Source: an uncultured Clostridia bacterium
Lineage (GTDB): Bacteria; Bacillota; Clostridia; Christensenellales; Borkfalkiaceae
Assembly: GCA_947632195.1 (NCBI GenBank)
Contig: CANROE010000011.1
Span: 1-56,014 of the forward strand
Reading direction: 5' to 3'
Length of the DNA stretch: 56,014 nucleotides
In this document: positions 7,539 to 14,517 of the stretch, one piece after another
Layout of the letters: each line of letters starts with the position of its first letter
Numbering within the stretch: position 1 is the stretch's first letter
Notes under the pieces: model-generated
What the model saw: only the letters and a program-made list of their open reading frames with translations
What the model was told of the DNA's origin: nothing
Databases searched by the model: none
Position numbers and translations under genes: made by a program

Positions 7539-8477
7539 ATGGCGATAGATTTTCATGCACATATCATAACTCCCGAATACAGATGGGGCTTAAAATCCTT
7601 GAATATCGACCCTCTTGCAGTAGACGGGTTTGCGCTTCCCGATTGGAGCGTGGAAACCCACCTCGAATTTATGCGGGAAGCGGGAATCGAGCAAAGCATT
7701 CTTTCCTCGCCCACGCCGCATTTGTTGGGGGACGACGGAAGGCTCACGGCAAAGATCCACAGGGAAGTCAATGTTTCTATGGCGAAGGTTTGCAAAAAGC
7801 ACCCCGATAAGTTTTCTTTTGTCGCTTCCGTCCCTCTGCCTTTCACGGACGCGGCAATCCAGGAATACCGCTTTGCCAAAGCCCTCGGAGCGGTCGGCGT
7901 AAAACTTACGACGCACGCGGACGGCGTCTATTTGGGCGATCCCGCGCTTGATGATTTTATGGCGGAACTGAACAAGGACCATGCGCTCGTCATCATTCAT
8001 CCGCAACGTGCCGCAGAATATCCCAAAGCGCCCATTACGGGAACGGTCGCCGCGATCTTCGAGTACCCGACCGACACGACGCGGGCAGTCCTTAACATGA
8101 TGGCGCACAAAGTGATGACGCGCTTTCCTTCTATCCGCTTCGTCGTTCCGCATACGGGGTCCTTCCTGCCTTATATGTTGCAACGGTTTACGGGCGTTTC
8201 GGGCATTCTTGCCTCTATGGGCATGATGGAGCAAGTGGACCTGCAAAAAGAGTTTCAAAACCTGTATTTCGACATCGCGGGAGACCCCGAACCCGTCGCG
8301 CTCGATATGCTCTTAATGGTGGCGGGCGAAGATAAGATCGTGTACGGGAGCGACTTCCCGCACTCTCCCGCGAAAGTGGTTCTCGCAAAGAAAAAGCATT
8401 TGGACGAAAATCCAAAATACAAAAACCTTCTCCTCAAAATTTACGGAGAAAACGAAAAAAATTGTCTTGGAGAATAA
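7539..8477 (+). CDS. Amidohydrolase-2 family protein (decarboxylase-like)
   Basis: 312 residues. The start MAIDFHAHI gives the metal-binding HxH (H6, H8). Further metal or catalytic positions are likely at VIIHPQ, VVPHTG and YGSDFPHSP (the barrel-end Asp). This matches the Amidohydro_2 group that includes aromatic-acid decarboxylases (ACMSD, gamma-resorcylate, 6-methylsalicylate types). ATG 7539 follows a GAGG site 6 nt upstream; an in-frame upstream start would overlap the lipoprotein gene. It is cytoplasmic and the only non-flavin enzyme here besides the ABM protein. An aromatic or quinone-like substrate is suggested by the neighbourhood only. Confidence 0.85.
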   Translation: MAIDFHAHIITPEYRWGLKSLNIDPLAVDGFALPDWSVETHLEFMREAGIEQSILSSPTPHLLGDDGRLTAKIHREVNVSMAKVCKKHPDKFSFVASVPLPFTDAAIQEYRFAKALGAVGVKLTTHADGVYLGDPALDDFMAELNKDHALVIIHPQRAAEYPKAPITGTVAAIFEYPTDTTRAVLNMMAHKVMTRFPSIRFVVPHTGSFLPYMLQRFTGVSGILASMGMMEQVDLQKEFQNLYFDIAGDPEPVALDMLLMVAGEDKIVYGSDFPHSPAKVVLAKKKHLDENPKYKNLLLKIYGENEKNCLGE

Positions 8478-8487
8478 GGAGCAGACC

Positions 8488-10038
8488 ATGAAGAAAAAGT
8501 TTGTATTTATTTTAACGGCAATTATGCTGTGCCTTGCCTTTGCTCTCTCCGCTTGCGGGGAAACGGGCGGCGGCAACACAAATCACGACGACGGTACATA
8601 TTACACTGTCACCTTCGACTCGCAGGGCGGAAGCAACGTGGAAAGCAAGCGTGTTCTCGCAGGCAATCCCGTCGCCGCGCCCACTTCTCCCACGAGAGAT
8701 GATTTTGACTTCGGCGGTTGGTACAAGTCGGCAGACGAAAACGCGGAAAGTTGGAATTTTTCGACCGACCGTGTAAACGGCAATCTCACGCTCTACGCGC
8801 ATTGGACGGCAAAGGAACAAACGCCAGCGCCTTCGGATACGCTCACGTTTGAAAAAAGCACGGCGGGAGATGGCTATATCGTCACGGGAGATAGCGGGCA
8901 GGCGGCAAATATCGTCATTCCCGCCGAACACGACGGCGAACCCGTCGTCGGCATCGGGGAGAGCGCGTTTGCCTACTCAAAGCATAAATCGGATATTGTT
9001 TCCGTGACCATTCCCGACGGCGTGACGGAGATCGGCAAGAACGCCTTCCACAATCAAGATGCGCTCGTGTCGGTAAATATCGGCACGGACAGTGGGCTTC
9101 AAAAAATCGGCAACAACGCCTTTTCGGGCAACAGTTCGCTCGAATCCATCTATCTCCCCGCAGGGCTTTCGGAGCTTGGCGACGACGTTTTCAACAACTG
9201 CGGCGCCCTCAATACAATCACCGTCGCGGCGGGAAATCCCCGCTATTCGGGTGCGGGAAATTGCCTCATTGAACTTGCGACAGGGACGCTCATTCGCGGG
9301 AGCAACAACAGCGACATTCCCGAAACGGTTACAAAGATCGGCGTGGCGGCGTTCCGCAGGGCGACGCTCACCGCCCTCACCGTTCCCGCTTCCGTCACCG
9401 TCATCGAAAAATACGCCTTTTCGGACAGTTCGATCGTTACGATCAACTATAAAGGCACGGAAGCTGCATGGAACAACGCCGTCCGCGACGAAAACGGGAA
9501 GGAGCGGATGTGGAAATCGAGCAGGCAAGATATTACCGTGCATTGCGCGGATACACAAACGAGCAATATCCTTATCGCCTACTTCTCGGCAACGGGCAAC
9601 ACCGAAAAAGTGGCGGGGTATATTGCGGAAGCGACGAGCGGAACGCTTTATGAGATCGTGCCGCAAGTTCCCTATACCCAAGAGGACCTCAATTACAACG
9701 ACAGCACCACCCGCGCGACGGTAGAACAGCACGATCCCAACGCTCGCCCTGCGATCAACGGAAGCGTTGAGAACATGGCAAGTTACGACGTCATTTTTCT
9801 CGGCTACCCCATCTGGCATGGCGCGGCGCCTAAAATTATCTATACTTTCCTCGAAAGTTACAGTTTTTCGGGAAAGACCATTATCCCGTTTTGCACTTCG
9901 GCAAGCAGCTCAATCGGCAGTAGCGCAAATAATCTGCACACTCTCGTGAGCGGCGCAACTTGGCTTGCGGGCGAACGGTTTTCAAGCAATGCCGCGCAGA
10001 GTGCCGTCCAAACTTGGCTGAACGGCTTGACCTATTAA
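8488..10038 (+). CDS. Lipoprotein fusion: InlB repeat, BspA-type LRR, flavodoxin
   Basis: 516 residues with four parts in order. (1) Signal peptide with lipobox LSAC, Cys23. (2) InlB/Flg_new repeat at about 36-108 (YYTVTFDSQGG...FDFGGWY...LTLYAHW). (3) BspA-type leucine-rich repeats at about 113-350 (VVGIGESAF, VTIPDGVTEIGKNAF, IYLPAGLSELGDDVF, LTVPASVTVIEKYAF). (4) A complete flavodoxin domain from about 355 to the end (SATGNTEK loop, LGYPIWHGAAPKIIYTFLE). The frame is continuous and no internal stop suggests misassembly. The first two modules normally mediate adhesion at the surface, so the flavodoxin appears to be displayed on an adhesive stalk. The start at 8488 has AAGGAG; it is the last gene of the operon. 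Confidence 0.88.
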   Translation: MKKKFVFILTAIMLCLAFALSACGETGGGNTNHDDGTYYTVTFDSQGGSNVESKRVLAGNPVAAPTSPTRDDFDFGGWYKSADENAESWNFSTDRVNGNLTLYAHWTAKEQTPAPSDTLTFEKSTAGDGYIVTGDSGQAANIVIPAEHDGEPVVGIGESAFAYSKHKSDIVSVTIPDGVTEIGKNAFHNQDALVSVNIGTDSGLQKIGNNAFSGNSSLESIYLPAGLSELGDDVFNNCGALNTITVAAGNPRYSGAGNCLIELATGTLIRGSNNSDIPETVTKIGVAAFRRATLTALTVPASVTVIEKYAFSDSSIVTINYKGTEAAWNNAVRDENGKERMWKSSRQDITVHCADTQTSNILIAYFSATGNTEKVAGYIAEATSGTLYEIVPQVPYTQEDLNYNDSTTRATVEQHDPNARPAINGSVENMASYDVIFLGYPIWHGAAPKIIYTFLESYSFSGKTIIPFCTSASSSIGSSANNLHTLVSGATWLAGERFSSNAAQSAVQTWLNGLTY

Positions 10039-10100
10039 AGTCTTTCTCACAACAAGGAGAACCCATGAGAAAGCGAATTTCCACAACATATAATAATCGG

Positions 10101-10137
10101 TAGAGATGTCTCCACTACGGTCGACATGACATTTGGA
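10101..10137 (-). repeat. REP-like palindrome, single copy
   Basis: Carries GGTAGAGATGTCTC...GACATGACATTT, the B-type half of the repeat described at 36924-37106. It lies between the flavodoxin operon and its terminal hairpin. Confidence 0.7.
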
Positions 10138-10148
10138 ATGCAATTATT

Positions 10149-10189
10149 ACTAGCCCGCCCCCGCGCGTTCCGCGCGGGGGCGGGCTAGT
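10149..10189. terminator. Perfect 19-bp hairpin with TTC loop
   Basis: The left arm 10149-10167 and right arm 10171-10189 are exactly complementary and almost entirely GC. There is no T-run on either side, so it may terminate both convergent transcripts or protect RNA ends. The remaining gap (10190-10245) shows nothing else. Confidence 0.6.
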
Positions 10190-10245
10190 TAAAAACCCCT
10201 TCCCTCTCCTTTCCGCAACGCGGGGGGAGGCAAAAAGGCGCAGGC

Positions 10246-10581
10246 TCACCCCTCTCGTTTCCAATAATAATTACCGCTTGTCAAATATTCTGCGGCTGTT
10301 GCGGGGTCACCCAGCCCTGAAACGGTTTCTGCCCCCGACATATCTTCATTCCGCGATACTTTCCACCCGTTCGGGTTTTCAAAATACACTTCTTTCAACC
10401 CGTCGCACCCCACGAACGCACCATATTCAATCGAGATCACGCCGCTACCAATCGTAACCGAAGTCAACCTGCTGCAATACGCGAATGCATCACTCCCGAT
10501 AGATGTCACACCATTGCCAATCGTGACCGAGGTTAACTCATCACAATATGGATCGACGAGTATTGGTATAAGGGAATACAA
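10246..10581 (-). pseudogene. Orphan 3' fragment of a BspA-like LRR protein
   Basis: The frame encodes LRR units (ELTSVTIGNGVTSIGSDAFAYCSRLTSVTIGSGVISIEYGAF) followed by the usual C-terminal cap ending NYYWKREG. It has no ATG or signal peptide; the frame opens only at a TTG without a ribosome site. It is the natural continuation of the gene at 10690-11658, cut off from it by about 110 bp of unrelated sequence that introduces a stop. Confidence 0.75.
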
Positions 10582-10689
10582 AAAAAAGGACTTGAGCCGA
10601 AACTCAAGGACACCCGAAATATGCTTGTCTATATCGAAATTTAAGGAGAAAAACCGTGGTACTATTGCTTCAAAGGTGTTCTAACGAGG
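10582..10689. other. Foreign segment between the two LRR gene parts
   Basis: About 110 bp, more AT-rich than the flanks, separating the halves of the LRR gene. Contains an 8-A run near 10579-10586 and a short inverted repeat (cttgag...ctcaag). No transposase, target duplication or known element is recognisable. It may be a remnant of an insertion or a recombination joint. Confidence 0.45.
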
Positions 10690-11658
10690 TTAAACAAACG
10701 CACTCTCTCCAATCGAAGTCACGCTGTCGGGAATGGTGACCGAAGTCAACCCATTACACCCATAGAACGCACTACTTCCGATCCCAGTCACTGGCTTGCC
10801 TTGATAGTTGTTTGTGATGATGAGATCGGTATCTGTGCAGTTACCGATGCCCGAAATTTTATATTCTTTATCTCCGTTGATGAGAGTATATTCAAGCCCG
10901 AGGCTTGCCTGTATTCCGCAGCCTTTGCAAATCATATCTTCAAAGTCATGCCCCATAAGCGGAAGAGCCTCCGTCTCCTTTTCGCCGCAGGCGCAGGAGC
11001 GCTCTTTGGTACCCGCCTCTTTGCAAGTCGATTCCTTTGTCACTTTCCATTCACCGAAGGAATGTCCTTCAACTTTTGGAATGCTCTTTTCGTTGTACTC
11101 TCCGCATTCACAATACTGCCGCTCAACTCCTTCCGTCAAATGAGTAGCGGGTTCCACCTCTTGCCAATCTCCGTAGGTGTGCTCTGTGAGTTTGGGGATA
11201 GACTGTTCTTGATACTCTCCGCATTCGCAATATTGCCGCTCAACTCCTTCCGTCAAATGGGTAGCGGATTCCACTTCTTGCCAATCTCCGTAGGTGTGCT
11301 CTGTGAGTTTGGGGATAGACTGTTCTTGATACTCCCCGCATTCGCAGTATTGCCGCTCTACCCCTTCTTTTAGATGTGTTGCGGGGGTCTCCACTTTCCA
11401 TTCGCCGAAAGAGTGGACATGCGGAGCGGGCGTGTCCCCCTGCTCGCTGTCGTCGGGTTTTTGCTCACCGCCCTGTTCGCTATCGTCGGGCTTTTGTGTA
11501 CCGCCTTGGGAGCCTTGATTGCCTTGGGTGCCGCTCGGGTCGGTGATGGACGGGTTGTTGCCCGTTTCGTCGCTCTTTTCGCCGCACGCGGCAAAGCCGA
11601 ATGCCATGCAAAACGTTGCCAAAACCGCCAAGAGAACTACCAAAAATTTGCGTTTCAT
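10690..11658 (-). CDS. Cysteine-repeat lipoprotein, truncated at its LRR domain
   Basis: 322 residues. Lipobox FAAC with Cys25 follows a hydrophobic signal. A linker rich in G, Q, S and KPDDSEQG repeats comes next. Then there are several units of about 39 residues with pattern 'ATHLTEGVERQYCECGEYQE.SIPK..EHTYGDWQEVE'; three are near-identical at DNA level. The last part begins a BspA-type LRR (GIGSSAFYGCNGLTSVTIPDSVTSIGESAF) and stops after one unit. Family members normally run on for many units, and the missing end lies just downstream at 10246-10581. It probably was a surface adhesin; the truncated form could still be made. Confidence 0.8.
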   Translation of the reverse strand: MKRKFLVVLLAVLATFCMAFGFAACGEKSDETGNNPSITDPSGTQGNQGSQGGTQKPDDSEQGGEQKPDDSEQGDTPAPHVHSFGEWKVETPATHLKEGVERQYCECGEYQEQSIPKLTEHTYGDWQEVESATHLTEGVERQYCECGEYQEQSIPKLTEHTYGDWQEVEPATHLTEGVERQYCECGEYNEKSIPKVEGHSFGEWKVTKESTCKEAGTKERSCACGEKETEALPLMGHDFEDMICKGCGIQASLGLEYTLINGDKEYKISGIGNCTDTDLIITNNYQGKPVTGIGSSAFYGCNGLTSVTIPDSVTSIGESAFV

Positions 11659-11694
11659 TTGTTTTCCTCCGTTTGCTATAATTTTACGCTTTAT

Positions 11695-11723
11695 ATTATA
11701 GTTTGATTAAACTATAATGTCAA
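11695..11723 (-). promoter_or_regulatory. Promoter of the cysteine-repeat lipoprotein with a palindromic spacer
   Basis: TTGACA (11718-11723), 17 nt, TATAAT (11695-11700) on the minus strand. A perfect inverted repeat, ATTATAGTTT-gatt-AAACTATAAT (11695-11718), fills the space between and including the -10 box. Such a site suits a dimeric repressor; the divergent XRE protein is the neighbouring candidate. Confidence 0.85.
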
Positions 11724-11789
11724 CTCAAATTTAGAAATTTGTAGTTAAAAATTGTAGTAAAATATTTTAAAAGGAGGAATGATAGCAGT

Positions 11790-12107
11790 ATGGATATTAT
11801 AAAAAAGTTGAACGAATTGCGGTTGGAAAGGAACATGAGCGTGTACCGTCTCGCCGAGCTTTCGGGTATCAACCAATCTACACTTGCAAACACTTTCTCC
11901 CGAGGGACAGTGCCCTCCGTAAAAAATCTCGAACTTTTATGCAACACGCTGGGGGTTAGCCTTTCGCAATTTTTTGCCGACGACGAGGCTCCGATGTCCC
12001 TCTCCCCAAGCGAACGTACCCTCATAAAAAATTATCGCAAACTTCCTCCGCAACTCAAAGAATCTGTTTCAAATATTATAAACGCCGTTCCCGATTTGAG
12101 GAACTGA
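11790..12107 (+). CDS. XRE-family transcriptional regulator
   Basis: 105 residues. The helix-turn-helix is at about 5-60 (LNELRLERNMSVYRLAELSGINQSTLANTF...PSVKNLELLCNTLGVSLSQFF). A short helical C-terminal part ends with LKESVSNIINAV. It starts 12 nt after a GGAGG site. It is divergent from the cysteine-repeat lipoprotein, whose promoter carries a perfect palindrome, so it may regulate that gene (inference). It closes with a strong terminator. Confidence 0.88.
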   Translation: MDIIKKLNELRLERNMSVYRLAELSGINQSTLANTFSRGTVPSVKNLELLCNTLGVSLSQFFADDEAPMSLSPSERTLIKNYRKLPPQLKESVSNIINAVPDLRN

Positions 12108-12111
12108 AATC

Positions 12112-12147
12112 GGCGCGGCGGCGGGCAAAATTGCCCGCCGCCGCGCC
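12112..12147 (+). terminator. 17-bp hairpin terminator of the XRE gene
   Basis: Arms ggcgcggcggcgggcaa (12112-12128) and its exact complement (12131-12147), then TTAATTTT. The same 17-nt arm recurs in the terminator at 13106-13147. Confidence 0.85.
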
Positions 12148-12201
12148 TTAATTTTATACCTCGCCTTTATTTTATGCCGCTTTATATCCTACGCCTTTAT
12201 A

Positions 12202-12230
12202 TTGACTTTTCCTTGAAAATCTGTTACACT
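12202..12230 (+). promoter_or_regulatory. Promoter placing the start site at the ATG of the radical SAM gene
   Basis: TTGACT (12202-12207), 17 nt, TACACT (12225-12230). Only 6 nt separate the -10 box from ATG 12237 and no Shine-Dalgarno is present. Confidence 0.75.
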
Positions 12231-12236
12231 TTGCCT

Positions 12237-13091
12237 ATGGAATGTCATCTTTGCCCCATAAGCTGCGGGGCAGACAGAAATTTGCGCGCGGGACGGTGCG
12301 GCGTTTTGGGGCTCACTGTCGCCAAATACTATCTGCACCCCTTTGAGGAGCCCTGCCTCTCGCCAAACGGAAAGAGCGGCACGGTGTTTTTCGGCGGGTG
12401 CAATCTACGGTGCGTGTTTTGCCAAAATTATGAGGTGAGCAGGGCGGCGCGCGGCACAAACGTTTCCACCAAAGAGCTCGCCGAAATTTTTCAAGAATTG
12501 GAGGAGATGGGCGCGGAAAATCTCGACCTCGTCACGCCCGATCACGTCTCCCCGCTCATTGCCGAGGCGCTCTCCCTCTACAAGCCGCATATCCCCGTCG
12601 TGTACAATTCGAGCGGGTATTGCCTCCCCTCTGCACTCGAAGAAGTCGATCCCTACATCGACGTGTATCTGCCCGACTTCAAATTTTTCTCGCCCGAACT
12701 TGCGGAGCGGTACACGGGAAGAAGGGACTACCCCGAGGTCGCCCGCGCCACCCTCTCCTTTATGGCGAAAAAGCCGATCGTTTGGAGCGGGGACGGCAAA
12801 CTGCTCTCGGGGATCTTGGCGCGGCACCTCGTTTTGCCCATGTGCACGTCCGATTCTCTGCGCGTGCTCGACACCTTGAAGGAAATTCTGCCGCCGTCTG
12901 CGCCCCTCTCTCTCATGCGGCAATATACGCCGATGGGCGACATCGAAGGCTTTCCCGAACTCAACCGCAAGATCACTTCCCGCGAATACCGCCGCGTGGT
13001 CGATCATGCCCTCGCGCTCGGGTTCTCTCCCCTTTTCGCGCAGGAAAAGGAAAGCGCGGAGGAGAAATTTATCCCCAAGTGGGACTTTTGA
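12237..13091 (+). CDS. PflX-like radical SAM protein
   Basis: 284 residues. An N-terminal cysteine motif, MECHLCPISCGADRN...RCGV, is followed by the radical SAM cluster motif CNLRCVFCQ (CxxxCxxC) in the context GTVFFGGCNLRC. This is the pattern of COG1313 proteins, related to pyruvate formate-lyase activating enzyme. They bind a [4Fe-4S] cluster and SAM; their substrates are poorly known. No glycyl-radical enzyme is nearby. The short ATG is preferred over an upstream in-frame start because the promoter lies between the two. It is a one-gene unit bounded by two related terminators. Confidence 0.88.
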   Translation: MECHLCPISCGADRNLRAGRCGVLGLTVAKYYLHPFEEPCLSPNGKSGTVFFGGCNLRCVFCQNYEVSRAARGTNVSTKELAEIFQELEEMGAENLDLVTPDHVSPLIAEALSLYKPHIPVVYNSSGYCLPSALEEVDPYIDVYLPDFKFFSPELAERYTGRRDYPEVARATLSFMAKKPIVWSGDGKLLSGILARHLVLPMCTSDSLRVLDTLKEILPPSAPLSLMRQYTPMGDIEGFPELNRKITSREYRRVVDHALALGFSPLFAQEKESAEEKFIPKWDF

Positions 13092-13105
13092 ATAATTTAA
13101 TATAC

Positions 13106-13147
13106 GGCGCGGCGGCGGGCAATTCTTGCCCGCCGCCGCGCCTTTTT
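13106..13147 (+). terminator. 17-bp hairpin terminator of the radical SAM gene
   Basis: Left arm 13106-13122, TTC loop, right arm 13126-13142, then TTTTT. The arms are identical to those at 12112-12147. On the opposite strand it can also stop galE transcripts. Confidence 0.9.
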
Positions 13148-13162
13148 AAGATATTTTATCCG

Positions 13163-14176
13163 TTACTTTTCATAGCCGTTGGGATTGTTTTTCTGCCAAT
13201 TCCACTGGTCGCGGCACATCGTTTCGAGGTCATACTCCGCCCGCCAGCCGAGCTCCTTTTCCGCCCTTTCCGCCGAGGCGTAGCATGCCGCAATGTCGCC
13301 CGCTCTTCTCGGCTTGATCTTGTAGGGCAGATCCTTTCCGCACGCCGCCGAGAACGCCTTGATCATGTCGAGCACGCTATACCCCACGCCCGTGCCGAGA
13401 TTGTAGGTGTAAACGCCCGCCGTCTGCAATTTTTCAATGGCGGCAACGTGCCCGCGCGCGAGATCGACGACGTGGATATAGTCCCTCACGCCTGTGCCGT
13501 CGGGGGTGGGATAGTCGTTCCCGAATACCCCGATCTCGGCGAGTTTTCCGCTCGCCACCTGCGCCACATAGGGCATAAGATTGTTGGGGATCCCCTTGGG
13601 GTCCTCGCCGATGAGCCCGCTTTTATGCGCGCCCACGGGGTTGAAATAGCGGAGAAGAACAACAGTCCAACTGCTGTCCGCCACGAAAAGATCGCGCAGA
13701 ATGTTCTCCTGCATCACCTTTGTCGCGCCGTAAGGGTTGGTGGTGGGATGAAGTGGGGTCGTCTCCTTCAACGGCAGCTCGGCAGGGTCGCCGTACACCG
13801 TCGCCGAAGAGGAGAACACCAACTTTTTCACGCCGAATTTTTGCATCGTCTCGACGAGGGTCAGCGTGGAGAGGAGGTTGTTGTCGTAATACTCGATGGG
13901 CTTTTTCACGCTCTCCCCCACCGCTTTGAGCCCAGCAAAGTGAATGACCCAATCAATGTCGTGCGCCGTAAAAATAAGTTCCAACGCGGCGCGGTCGCGC
14001 ACGTCGTTCTCATAAAAGATGACCTGCTTGCCCGTGATCTTTTCCACGCGGGCGAGTGCCTCTCTGCTTGCATTGGAGAGATTATCGATGACGACAACGC
14101 CGTATCCTCTTTCCAAAAGTTCCACTACGGTGTGGGAGCCGATATATCCCGCGCCGCCCGTAACCAAAATGTTCAT
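13163..14176 (-). CDS. galE: UDP-glucose 4-epimerase
   Basis: 337 residues, the normal length. The NAD-binding motif GGAGYIGSH is at 7-15. The catalytic Ser-Tyr-Lys set is visible in FSSSATVYG and the NPYGATK box. [14 protein letters not shown] and the C-terminal [20 protein letters not shown] are family hallmarks. It interconverts UDP-glucose and UDP-galactose for galactose catabolism or glycan synthesis. It starts behind AGGAG and has its own promoter. No gal operon partners lie next to it. Confidence 0.96.
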   Translation of the reverse strand: MNILVTGGAGYIGSHTVVELLERGYGVVVIDNLSNASREALARVEKITGKQVIFYENDVRDRAALELIFTAHDIDWVIHFAGLKAVGESVKKPIEYYDNNLLSTLTLVETMQKFGVKKLVFSSSATVYGDPAELPLKETTPLHPTTNPYGATKVMQENILRDLFVADSSWTVVLLRYFNPVGAHKSGLIGEDPKGIPNNLMPYVAQVASGKLAEIGVFGNDYPTPDGTGVRDYIHVVDLARGHVAAIEKLQTAGVYTYNLGTGVGYSVLDMIKAFSAACGKDLPYKIKPRRAGDIAACYASAERAEKELGWRAEYDLETMCRDQWNWQKNNPNGYEK

Positions 14177-14194
14177 AGCTCGCTCCTTTTCTCT

Positions 14195-14223
14195 ATTATA
14201 ACAGAAAGAAAAGAAAACCGCAA
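14195..14223 (-). promoter_or_regulatory. Promoter of galE
   Basis: TTGCGG (14218-14223), 17 nt, TATAAT (14195-14200) on the minus strand, followed by a short leader with AGGAG. Confidence 0.8.
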
Positions 14224-14240
14224 CCCAAACGCGGCGTCTG

Positions 14241-14294
14241 AAAAAAATTCCCCTGCCGCCGCGCCGTCCGCGCAAAATGTTGCGCGGCGGCGCA
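14241..14294 (-). terminator. Minus-strand terminator of the small gene at 14356
   Basis: A GC-rich self-complementary stretch (gcgccgccgcgc...gcgcggcggc) is followed on the minus strand by AATTTTTTT. It sits between the small gene and the galE promoter, showing that a minus-strand transcript ends here. Confidence 0.65.
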
Positions 14295-14317
14295 CCCGCT
14301 CTCCGCTCCTTTTTCGG

Positions 14318-14346
14318 TTGACTTTTCCCCGCGCATGGGCTAAAAT
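14318..14346 (+). promoter_or_regulatory. Promoter of the ABC-F gene
   Basis: TTGACT (14318-14323), 17 nt, TAAAAT (14341-14346). It predicts a leader of about 165 nt before ATG 14518, running antisense to the small gene at 14356-14487. Confidence 0.7.
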
Positions 14347-14355
14347 AGAGAGCGG

Positions 14356-14487
14356 TCAGCCGTTGAGCCAATCGTCTTTGAGTTTCACGAGCTCTTTTGT
14401 GAGTTTTCCGCATTCATCGGGCGAGGCGCCTTTGAGCCGCTCTTCGAGGGCGCGCACGGCAACGAGCTGCTGACATTTCTTCTTCAT
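14356..14487 (-). CDS. Small helical protein (43 aa), unknown
   Basis: The frame from ATG 14487 encodes a compact charged peptide ([19 protein letters not shown], then a [16 protein letters not shown] end), predicted mainly helical. Codon choice (CTC, GAG, GCC, AAA) matches neighbouring genes. A terminator on the same strand 60 nt downstream supports transcription. No ribosome site or clear promoter is visible, so the mRNA could start at the ATG. I do not recognise the family. It lies entirely antisense to the ABC-F leader. Confidence 0.5.
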   Translation of the reverse strand: MKKKCQQLVAVRALEERLKGASPDECGKLTKELVKLKDDWLNG

Positions 14488-14517
14488 ACTCTTAGTTTTG
14501 AAAAGGCGATAAAAACT

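Noticed and set aside
10582..10689. Insertion sequence inside the LRR gene
   Set aside because: Only about 110 bp, no transposase piece, no terminal inverted repeats and no target duplication that I can see.
12620..14473. 617-codon plus-strand frame across the radical SAM gene, galE and their gap
   Set aside because: It overlaps two clear genes in the wrong frame or strand and passes through a terminator hairpin; the product shows no family motif.
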